Source: Photobacterium sp. TY1-4 (GTDB lineage: Bacteria > Pseudomonadota > Gammaproteobacteria > Enterobacterales > Vibrionaceae). From it: DNA of 61,276 nt. Numbering within the stretch: the first letter of the stretch is position 1; every line of letters begins with the position of its first letter. The DNA lies in the NCBI RefSeq assembly GCF_025398175.1, contig NZ_CP099736.1:1-61276 (forward strand), written 5' to 3'. The notes under the pieces were generated by a model. That model was given only the letters and a program-made list of their open reading frames with translations. It did not search any database and was not told the DNA's origin. Shown one piece after another: positions 55,011 to 61,276 of this stretch. The translations under genes were made by a program, and so were the position numbers.

Positions 55011-55787
55011 TTACAGGTACGGTTTTACCCAGCTCAGGCCTTCTTTGGTGCCTGTTTTCGGGTTGTATTCGCAGCCGATCCAGCCGCTGTAGCCCGCTTG
55101 ATCCAGCGCGGCAAAAATATGGGGGTAATTCACCTCTCCTTCTGACGGCTCATGACGGTCCGGTACAGAAGCAATCTGGACGTGACCGATGGTCTGCGCT
55201 AAATCCCCGATCATCGTGGTCAGATCGCCATCCATGATCTGGGCGTGGTAGACATCAAACTGCAGCTTCACATTCGGCCGATCAATCCGCGCGATGATCT
55301 TTGCTGCTTCACGCTGATGGGCAATCAAGTAGTTCGGCACATCCCGGCTGTTGAGCGGCTCGATCAGCAGCGTGATCCCATGCTCGGCAAACTGGTCTGC
55401 GGCATAACGGATGTTGGCCACAAACGTTTCCAGGTGCTGCTCATCGCTGTAGCGCGCGTCAACAATCCCGGCCATGGCGTGAACTTTCGGACACTTCAGC
55501 ACCCTGGCATAGTGGAGTGCGGTCGCCACGCTGTCGCGAAATTCGGCTTCACGCCCCGGCAAGGCGGCGATGCCGCGTTCGCCGCTGCCCCAGTTGCCCG
55601 GCGGCATGTTAAACAGTGCTTGCTCCAGCTGGTTTTCTTGCAGCAGCTCGGCCAGCTCGTCGGCTTCATAAGCATACGGAAACAGATATTCCACCGCCTG
55701 AAAGCCGGCTTCGCGCGCCAGCGCAAAGCGCGCCGGAAACGGCTGCTCAGTGAACAGCATGGTCAGGTTTGCAGCAAAACGGGCCAT
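55011..55787 (-). CDS. otnI: 2-oxo-tetronate isomerase (hydroxypyruvate isomerase family)
   Basis: 258 aa, TIM barrel. LTMLFTEQPFPARFALAREAGF opens the fold, LLIEPLNSRDVPNYLI and LQFDVYHAQIMDGD carry metal ligands Glu and Asp, and IGCEYNP closes it. OtnI converts 2-oxo-tetronate to 3-oxo-tetronate, linking the threonate branch to the kinase. Its ATG abuts the end of the aldolase gene. Confidence 0.88.
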   Translation of the reverse strand: MARFAANLTMLFTEQPFPARFALAREAGFQAVEYLFPYAYEADELAELLQENQLEQALFNMPPGNWGSGERGIAALPGREAEFRDSVATALHYARVLKCPKVHAMAGIVDARYSDEQHLETFVANIRYAADQFAEHGITLLIEPLNSRDVPNYLIAHQREAAKIIARIDRPNVKLQFDVYHAQIMDGDLTTMIGDLAQTIGHVQIASVPDRHEPSEGEVNYPHIFAALDQAGYSGWIGCEYNPKTGTKEGLSWVKPYL

Positions 55788-56419
55788 TACTTCCCTCTCC
55801 CTTTCAGATCAGTTACTTCAGCCGCCGTCAGGTAACGAATTGCTTTGCCGTCGAGCATCAGCGCCAGCTTGGCGGTCTCTTCGAGCTCCTCGGCGTTATC
55901 CACGGCGTCACATAAATCCGTCCCGGTCACCACCGGGCCATGGTTGGCCAGCAGGAATGCCCGGTAATCCCCGGCACGGTTGGCCAGCTCGGTGGCAATT
56001 TGCGGATCCCCCGGACGCAAGTAAGGAATGACCGGCAACTGCCCCACCCGCATAACGTAGTATGGCGTGAACGGACGGATCGCATTGTCAGGGTCCAGCC
56101 CTTCCAGGCAGGACAGCGCAGTCAGGTAGGTCGAGTGCAGGTGCACAATGGCGTTGCACGCCGGGTTGTTGCGGTAGATGGCCAGGTGGAACGCGACTTC
56201 TTTCGACGGTTTATCCCCTGACAGGTGGTTCCCGTCGATGTCTACCACAGACAGCGTGTTGGCATCCAGGCGGCCGAACGAGGAGCCTGTCGGCGTGGCC
56301 AGGAAGTTGCCGTCAGGCAGTTTCAGCGACAGGTTTCCCGCACCGCCGGTGGCATAGCCCCGTTCGAACATCGAGCGTGCCAGGCTCACCATCTGCGCTC
56401 TTAATTGTTGTTCAGTCAT
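55787..56419 (-). CDS. otnC: 3-oxo-tetronate 4-phosphate decarboxylase
   Basis: 210 aa, class II aldolase/adducin family. Metal histidines in HLHSTYLTALSC, substrate loop TGGAGNLSLKL and LLANHGPVVTG. OtnC decarboxylates 3-oxo-tetronate 4-phosphate to dihydroxyacetone phosphate. ATG 56419 has AAGGG upstream and overlaps the kinase stop by 8 bp. Confidence 0.88.
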   Translation of the reverse strand: MTEQQLRAQMVSLARSMFERGYATGGAGNLSLKLPDGNFLATPTGSSFGRLDANTLSVVDIDGNHLSGDKPSKEVAFHLAIYRNNPACNAIVHLHSTYLTALSCLEGLDPDNAIRPFTPYYVMRVGQLPVIPYLRPGDPQIATELANRAGDYRAFLLANHGPVVTGTDLCDAVDNAEELEETAKLALMLDGKAIRYLTAAEVTDLKGRGK

Positions 56420-57671
56420 GGATAAACCCTTGTGCCGTTGTAAAGAATTGTTCATCGCCAAAGTTGCCGGATTTGAGTGCCAGCGAGAGCGGCTGATCGG
56501 TTGCTTTGACCCACGGCACGCCCGGTGCAATTTGCGGCCCGATGTAGAAGCCTTTGACGTTCAGGCTCTGGGTCACCACACCGGATGTCTCGCCGCCGGC
56601 GACAATGAAGTTGGTGACACCATGCTGTTGCAGGCGCTGGACCAGGCGATGGAAGAACTGCTCGACTGCCTGGCTTGAAGCCTGGGCACCATACGCTGCC
56701 TGAATAGCGTGCAGGATCTCCGGCTCGGCGGTGGCATAAACCATCGGGGCCAGTGTACTGCCCAGGTGAGAGACGACCCAGTCATAGACCGTATCGACAT
56801 AGTGCGGCTCGCTCAGACACGACTGCACATCCAGCGCAAAATGCGGCGCCTGTGACTGGTAGGCTGCCACCTGACGGTTGGTCATCACCGAGCAGGAGCC
56901 GGATAAAATCACGGTAGGCCCGGGTGCCGGCTGCCCGGCTTGCATCGCTTCGGACTGATCAGACAGCGACTCCGTCCAGTTGTGTGCAATCCCGGCTGCG
57001 AGGCCTGAGCCGCCCGTGATAAGTTTCAGTGTTCGGCAAGCCTCACCAATCGAGGCCAGGTGGGTATTATCGAGCGTATCGACGACGGCATAACGACAGC
57101 CCTGCTGCTTGAGCGCCTCAAAGCGGGCGGCGATCTGAGCGGCTCCCTGTGCAATGTCGTGGTACGCGACCAGTCCGGTTTTCCCGTTTGCCTGGGCATC
57201 CATCAGCCGCATCAGGTTGGCATCTTTCATCGGCGTGACCGGATGGTTGCGCATGCCTGACTCGTTAAGCAGGGAGCCCTGAACAAACAGATGGCCCTGA
57301 TAGACGGTGCGGCCGTTGACCGGCAGCGACGGGCAGAGAATCGTGAATGACTCCCCCAACGTATCGAGCAGCGCATCGGTGACCGGTCCGATATTGCCTT
57401 CAGCCGTGCTGTCGAAGGTCGAACAATATTTGAAGTAAAACTGCCGGCAACCTTGATCCTGCAACCATTTCAGGGCACTGAGCGATTGTTCAATGGCCTC
57501 GTTGACCGGACAGGAGCGGCTTTTCAGGCTGATCACAACCGCATCCGCCTCAACCGCAGCTTGTGCCTGCGGGACACCGTTCAGCTGAATGGTCTTCATG
57601 CCGTTGGCGACCAGGAAACCTGCAATATCCGTGGCGCCTGTGAAATCATCCGCGATGACACCTAATAACAT
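56412..57671 (-). CDS. otnK: 3-oxo-tetronate kinase
   Basis: 419 aa, DUF1537-type four-carbon acid sugar kinase. GVIADDFTGATDIAGFL is the substrate domain signature and FIVAGGETSGVVTQSL the nucleotide domain signature. Phosphorylates 3-oxo-tetronate at C4. Neighbours on both sides act before and after it in the pathway. Confidence 0.92.
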   Translation of the reverse strand: MLLGVIADDFTGATDIAGFLVANGMKTIQLNGVPQAQAAVEADAVVISLKSRSCPVNEAIEQSLSALKWLQDQGCRQFYFKYCSTFDSTAEGNIGPVTDALLDTLGESFTILCPSLPVNGRTVYQGHLFVQGSLLNESGMRNHPVTPMKDANLMRLMDAQANGKTGLVAYHDIAQGAAQIAARFEALKQQGCRYAVVDTLDNTHLASIGEACRTLKLITGGSGLAAGIAHNWTESLSDQSEAMQAGQPAPGPTVILSGSCSVMTNRQVAAYQSQAPHFALDVQSCLSEPHYVDTVYDWVVSHLGSTLAPMVYATAEPEILHAIQAAYGAQASSQAVEQFFHRLVQRLQQHGVTNFIVAGGETSGVVTQSLNVKGFYIGPQIAPGVPWVKATDQPLSLALKSGNFGDEQFFTTAQGFIHD

Positions 57672-57676
57672 CGTTT

Positions 57677-58573
57677 TTACTCCTTGTTCGGCAGCGTGAT
57701 ACCCGGAAAAATTTTAATGACGGCACTGTCATCTTCTTTCCCGTATCCGGCATTGCTGGCCGTGGTAAACATATTGAGTGCCGTACTGGCCAGCGGCAGC
57801 GGGAAGTGCAGCGACTTGGCCGTCTCCGCGACCAGGCCCAGATCCTTGACGAAAATATCGACCATGGATGTCGGGCTGTAGTCGCCGTCGACGACATGTT
57901 TCATCCGGTTTTCAAACATCCAGGAATTGCCGGCGGCATGCGTGACCACGTCGTACATTAAATCGAGCGGAATATTGGCGCGTGCCGCCATGGCCATGGC
58001 TTCTGCACCGGCAGCAATGTGGACCCCGGCCAGCAGCTGATGAATAATTTTCACCGTAGAGCCCATCCCGATCGCGTCACCGACAGGATAGACCTGGCCG
58101 GCAACCGCGGACAGCACCGGCTCCAGCCGGGCAAAAACGGACTGCGGGCCAGACGCCATCACCGTCAGCTCACCCGCTTCAGCTTTCGCGGCCCCGCCGG
58201 AAATCGGCGCATCCAGCATCGGTAATGCATAGACGGCCAGCTCAGCAGCAATCGCTTTGGCATCTTCAGCAGAGATGGTGGCACAGACCATCACCGGGGT
58301 ATTCGGCTTCAGCGCCGCGGCAAGCCCCGAGTCAAACAGCACCGTTCTGACCTGTTGCGCGTTGACCACCACAATGACAACGGCATCAAGCGCTTTTGCG
58401 AACGGCACGGCACTGGTTGCGGTTGCTTTGGCACCACACGTCGTCAGTGTTTCCAAAGCCTGCGGATTGATATCAATCCCATACACGTCGAATTCGGCAC
58501 GGAGGCAAGATTTCGCGACGCCCATGCCCATGGAGCCCAGCCCGATCACCGCGACCGATTGGATTATGCTCAT
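57677..58573 (-). CDS. ltnD: L-threonate dehydrogenase
   Basis: 298 aa, beta-hydroxyacid dehydrogenase family. NAD site AVIGLGSMGMGVAK, substrate loop DAPISGGAAKAEAGELTVMASG, catalytic lysine in STVKIIHQLLAGVH. Oxidises L-threonate to 2-oxo-tetronate, the substrate of OtnI. First gene of the operon, 5 bp before the kinase gene. Confidence 0.9.
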   Translation of the reverse strand: MSIIQSVAVIGLGSMGMGVAKSCLRAEFDVYGIDINPQALETLTTCGAKATATSAVPFAKALDAVVIVVVNAQQVRTVLFDSGLAAALKPNTPVMVCATISAEDAKAIAAELAVYALPMLDAPISGGAAKAEAGELTVMASGPQSVFARLEPVLSAVAGQVYPVGDAIGMGSTVKIIHQLLAGVHIAAGAEAMAMAARANIPLDLMYDVVTHAAGNSWMFENRMKHVVDGDYSPTSMVDIFVKDLGLVAETAKSLHFPLPLASTALNMFTTASNAGYGKEDDSAVIKIFPGITLPNKE

Positions 58574-58853
58574 CTCTCTCCCCTTCTCTGGGTTGTTATA
58601 TTTTGTGAATTAATGTTCATGTTTGTGATTCTAGTCGTTCATTGAAACATTACTGCAATGCCCGTCACAAAAATTAACATATTTTCGGGGTGTTTTTGTG
58701 AATCGTTGTGAGATAAGAGACATTAATTGCAGGCTATAGCGTGAGATCAGAGGCTTACAGAGAATGAATTCTCAATGTTTAACAAATATTCACACATTGG
58801 CGGCATAACGTGTTATGCTTTTTCCGGATTTGAGTAAGAGATGGGTAATAAAT
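58574..58853. promoter_or_regulatory. Divergent operator region, threonate operon / DeoR regulator
   Basis: TTTTGTGAAT occurs at 58601-58610 and 58694-58703, and its complement GTCACAAAAA at 58664-58673. A repeated TTTTGTGA word between divergent genes is a good candidate for the DeoR-type binding site. Confidence 0.55.
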
Positions 58854-59612
58854 ATGATTCCAGCCGAACGTCAGCGCGCCATTTTGGCGTTACTGGGTAA
58901 CCAGCAAGTCATCAGTATTAGCGAGCTGACCCAGCAGCTGGATGTGTCACATATGACTATCCGCCGGGATATCGCCAAGCTGGAAGCTGACGGGCGAGTG
59001 ATGTCGGTCTCCGGTGGGGTGCAACTGACGGAATCGATCCATATCGAGCTGCCGCATGATGATAAAATCACCCAGCAGCGGGAAGAGAAGGTCAAGATTG
59101 GCCTCTACGCCGCTGAATTGATCCGCCCGCATACAACGATTTATCTTGATGCCGGGACCACGACCCTGGAAATCGCCCATCAACTCACCCAGCGCAGCGA
59201 CTTGACGGTGATCACCAATGATTTTGCGATTGCGGCCTATCTGATGGCCAACTCGGAGTGCGTGCTTTATCACACCGGCGGCAAAGTCGACCGCCATAAC
59301 CAATCCTGTATCGGAGAAAAAGCGGCGAACCTGCTGCGTGAAATGAATATCGACCTGGCATTCGTCTCCACCTCCTCCTGGAACCTGCGGGGGCTTTCCA
59401 CCCCGAGCGAAGAAAAAGTGCTGGTCAAAAAGGCCATTGTTGCGGCGGCGCAGAATAACTACCTGGTGAGCGACTCGTCGAAATACGGCCGGGTGGCGAC
59501 CTTCCATGCCGTGGATATCAGCAGTTTTGATAAAGTGATCACCGATAAGTATTTCCCGAAAAGCTGTATTCAGGATTTTGCCGAGCGAGGGGTTGAGGTG
59601 ATCGCGGTTTAA
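58854..59612 (+). CDS. DeoR-family regulator of tetronate use
   Basis: 252 aa. N-terminal helix-turn-helix ISISELTQQLDVSHMTIRRDIAKLE (about 18-42), then the sugar-phosphate sensing domain with YLDAGTTTLEIAHQL. Usually a repressor released by a phosphorylated intermediate. Divergent from ltnD, so it very likely controls the operon. ATG 58854 begins the family N terminus; 58815 is less likely. Confidence 0.9.
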   Translation: MIPAERQRAILALLGNQQVISISELTQQLDVSHMTIRRDIAKLEADGRVMSVSGGVQLTESIHIELPHDDKITQQREEKVKIGLYAAELIRPHTTIYLDAGTTTLEIAHQLTQRSDLTVITNDFAIAAYLMANSECVLYHTGGKVDRHNQSCIGEKAANLLREMNIDLAFVSTSSWNLRGLSTPSEEKVLVKKAIVAAAQNNYLVSDSSKYGRVATFHAVDISSFDKVITDKYFPKSCIQDFAERGVEVIAV

Positions 59613-59667
59613 GCGGCTTCAGAGGCGGTTCACCTGGGCTGTGGTGATCCCGCCAGGGGCCGGCTTG

Positions 59668-60657
59668 TTATTGGCTCCGGGTTCGGTCAGTGAAATGACA
59701 GACCTGATTCTTACCATTTGCTTTGGCATCGTCCAGTGCCTGAGTTGCCTGGGATATTAATTCTTTTGCGAGCGGGTGAAGTAGGGCTGTGCACAAATTG
59801 GATGGGGCGGTGAACGAGGTCAGCCCGATACTGACTTTAATGTTTTGCTGGTTGAGAAACAGTTCAATGTTTGCCCGATAGCGTTCGCCGGCTGTTCTAC
59901 TCTCCTGAGTACTGGCCTGACACATCAGGATGATAAACTCATCACCGGCCAGACGAGCCACAGTATCGCTGTACCTGGCTGCTGCCAACAGCACTTCGCT
60001 CACCGAGCGCAGCATCTGATCACCGGCCTGATACCCTTGGTGATGGTTAACAGCCTTAAAGTCGTCGATATTGATGACCGCGACTGAAAAAGGGGTTTGG
60101 TAACGAATGCTTCTGGCAAGCTCCTTCTCCAGCAGTTCGCTGAACGCTTGTCGATTATAGAGCGAGGTTAACGGGTCGCGCAGTGCAAGCTGCTCAAGTT
60201 CGAGATTCTTCTGTCGCAGCGCTTCTTCGGTTTGCTTCAGTGCCGTGACGTCGTTGTGCGCGCCGAGCATGCGGATCGGCTTTCCTGACGGATCGCGGAT
60301 TGCGATGCCCCGACAGCGGACCCAGACGGTGGAGCCGTTCTTGTGTCGGTAGCGGACCATCTGATCGTAGGGGTGCAGGGGATCCTGACAATGTTGTTCA
60401 AAATTATTGATCGCCACCTGGAGATCTTCCGGGAAGATTAAGTCCTGCCATTCGGCGGCCAAATGCTGTTTCTCAGCGGGATCATAACCCAGTAACGTCC
60501 AGAACTTCGGACTCATCCATTCATGGTCCGGCTTTTCTAAATCCCAGTACCACAAGCCATCGAGCGAGCCCGCCTGGAGAAACTCGAAAATTTCAGTTTC
60601 TTGTTTGATTAACGTATACAGCTCTGTCTTCAGGTAATGCTCGTTGTCCTTACTCAT
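59668..60657 (-). CDS. PAS-GGDEF diguanylate cyclase-like protein
   Basis: 329 aa, cytoplasmic. PAS domain at about 20-145 (LDGLWYWDLEK, VRYRHKNGSTVWVRCRG), then a GGDEF domain. The signature reads AGDEF (RLAGDEFIIL), a variant that can still be active, and RYSD five residues before it fits the inhibitory I-site R-x2-D. DPLTSLYNRQAF begins the domain. It probably makes cyclic di-GMP in response to an unknown PAS signal. Stands alone at the right end. Confidence 0.88.
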   Translation of the reverse strand: MSKDNEHYLKTELYTLIKQETEIFEFLQAGSLDGLWYWDLEKPDHEWMSPKFWTLLGYDPAEKQHLAAEWQDLIFPEDLQVAINNFEQHCQDPLHPYDQMVRYRHKNGSTVWVRCRGIAIRDPSGKPIRMLGAHNDVTALKQTEEALRQKNLELEQLALRDPLTSLYNRQAFSELLEKELARSIRYQTPFSVAVINIDDFKAVNHHQGYQAGDQMLRSVSEVLLAAARYSDTVARLAGDEFIILMCQASTQESRTAGERYRANIELFLNQQNIKVSIGLTSFTAPSNLCTALLHPLAKELISQATQALDDAKANGKNQVCHFTDRTRSQ

Positions 60658-61221
60658 GAGTATGACTCCGTGATTATTCTGACTTGGCGGAAAAGGGGGA
60701 TCTCGATTGGCGTAGTGGCCGTATGAGTGATCATGCCCGTTCCTGGTAAGGCCTGATCACATCAAGTGCAGCAAAGCCCTTTGCCTTCGATAAATATAGC
60801 TGCTTTTATTGTCAGTAGTGTCTGTCTTTACTGACATCATTCAAAATAATCCTGAATCAAGTCCCCTATACCGGCACCGGCAAGACCGCTGTAACCGTTC
60901 CATTGCGTTGGTATTGAACGAACTTCTAATGCACTATAACTTTAACTTTTATCAACAGTAAAACTCACTCCCCAGCATTAAATCCACCCCATCACACCCA
61001 AACGATACCCGCTTTGCAGAACATTGAGCGTGAATCGTCTCATCACACGGCGCAGATGCTCCCCTGCTCTGAGCCAGCACTGCCGCCCGCTTTTGCTCAC
61101 CCAAGCAATCGTGTCCGCATGCGCCTAAGGCCTGAATCACCATAGTGTGACCCTGTCACACGATCGCGGCGTCGTATCCTGGGGGGACATCACTGACAAT
61201 TGCGGCAATCACCGGTTGCCA
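60658..61221. other. Right-end non-coding region before the rep iterons
   Basis: No supported gene. A 17-bp palindrome GTGTGAC-CCT-GTCACAC lies at 61145-61161, similar to the GTGAC-CTT-GTCAC of the three cassette leaders. With the ends joined this is the promoter region of rep. Confidence 0.5.
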
Positions 61222-61263
61222 ACACCACAATTCTGTTATCTAATGCCAGAATTGTGTTATTGA
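61222..61263. repeat. Two iterons upstream of the rep start
   Basis: Two tandem 21-bp copies (61222-61242 and 61243-61263) of the motif AC(A/G)CCA-A-A-TTGTGTTAT that makes up the main array at 1108-1372. They end 13 bp before the window end. If the molecule is circular they lie immediately upstream of the GTG of rep, the usual place for an operator bound by the initiator. Confidence 0.85.
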
Positions 61264-61276
61264 TGGAAAACCTGCC

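Noticed and set aside
60952..61143. 63-codon minus-strand reading near the right end
   Set aside because: No ribosome site and no recognisable feature; left as non-coding.
1..61276. CRISPR array, tRNA, rRNA, relaxase or conjugation genes
   Set aside because: None found; the tandem repeats present are iterons or dispersed units without spacer regularity.

Overview
The window looks like one replicon linearised at its initiator gene, probably a plasmid of about 61 kb from a marine gammaproteobacterium. Vibrionaceae (Photobacterium/Vibrio type) is the best guess, from the Rep_3 initiator, the ParA2/ParB2-like partition pair and the style of the gene content. The initiator starts at base 1. Two 21-bp iterons lie at the extreme right end (61222-61263), directly upstream of base 1 if the ends are joined. 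The main iteron array, an AT-rich unwinding region and a perfect DnaA box follow the gene. No relaxase, conjugation gene, rRNA, tRNA or CRISPR array was seen. All family calls come from reading motifs by eye; no database search was possible.

Layout. 1-4.0 kb: rep, origin, parA, parB. 4.0-16.4 kb: accessory genes (PD-(D/E)XK protein, CoiA-like protein, hipBA, a retron-like reverse transcriptase operon, tyrosinase plus DUF2182, a lipoprotein) separated by five copies of an intergenic repeat. Each repeat carries a 15-bp dyad (TTTCAG-N-CTGAAA type) and is a candidate parS/centromere site. 16.4-25.0 kb: a catabolic island with a TeaA/UehA-like TRAP transporter, M24 and M20 hydrolases, a EutA-like protein, an Lrp/AsnC regulator and diaminopropionate ammonia-lyase. 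It resembles an ectoine-use cluster whose final steps have been exchanged. 25.2-30.2 kb: a three-gene ATPase/exported/membrane operon, a small membrane protein plus lipoprotein pair, and serine recombinase 1. 30.2-52 kb: a mosaic of AT-rich cargo genes (M15 peptidase, membrane coiled-coil proteins, zinc-ribbon protein, AIPR) and GC-richer ones (Fic, Abi/HEPN, a frameshifted CoiA-like gene), with two identical IS256-family copies and one IS630-family copy. 52.5-59.6 kb: an L-threonate/D-erythronate catabolic operon with its permease and DeoR-type regulator. 59.7-60.7 kb: a PAS-GGDEF protein.

Two things stand out as possibly undescribed. First, a minus-strand operon (11637 to 9287) encodes a HEPN-like protein, a winged-helix protein and a 320-aa retron-type reverse transcriptase. 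A 16-bp perfect hairpin sits in the RT leader, where an msr-msd RNA would be expected. I cannot match this effector pair to a retron type I know. Second, the accessory region is built from repeated slots. Short 3'-end copies of host genes (umuC, two serine recombinases, hipA) recur with conserved flanks, and a different cargo gene sits in each slot. The clearest series is umuC tail + about 150-bp leader + AT-rich cargo + CCCCG hairpin + inverted recombinase-2 tail, around 39.5-52 kb. This resembles repeated integration or cassette exchange at gene 3' ends, with several cargo genes belonging to anti-phage families.

How it works together: rep/iterons/parAB and one or both serine recombinases maintain the replicon. 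Two catabolic islands give niche functions (a diamino-acid-related solute and sugar acids). The repeat-bounded slots collect defence and toxin genes.
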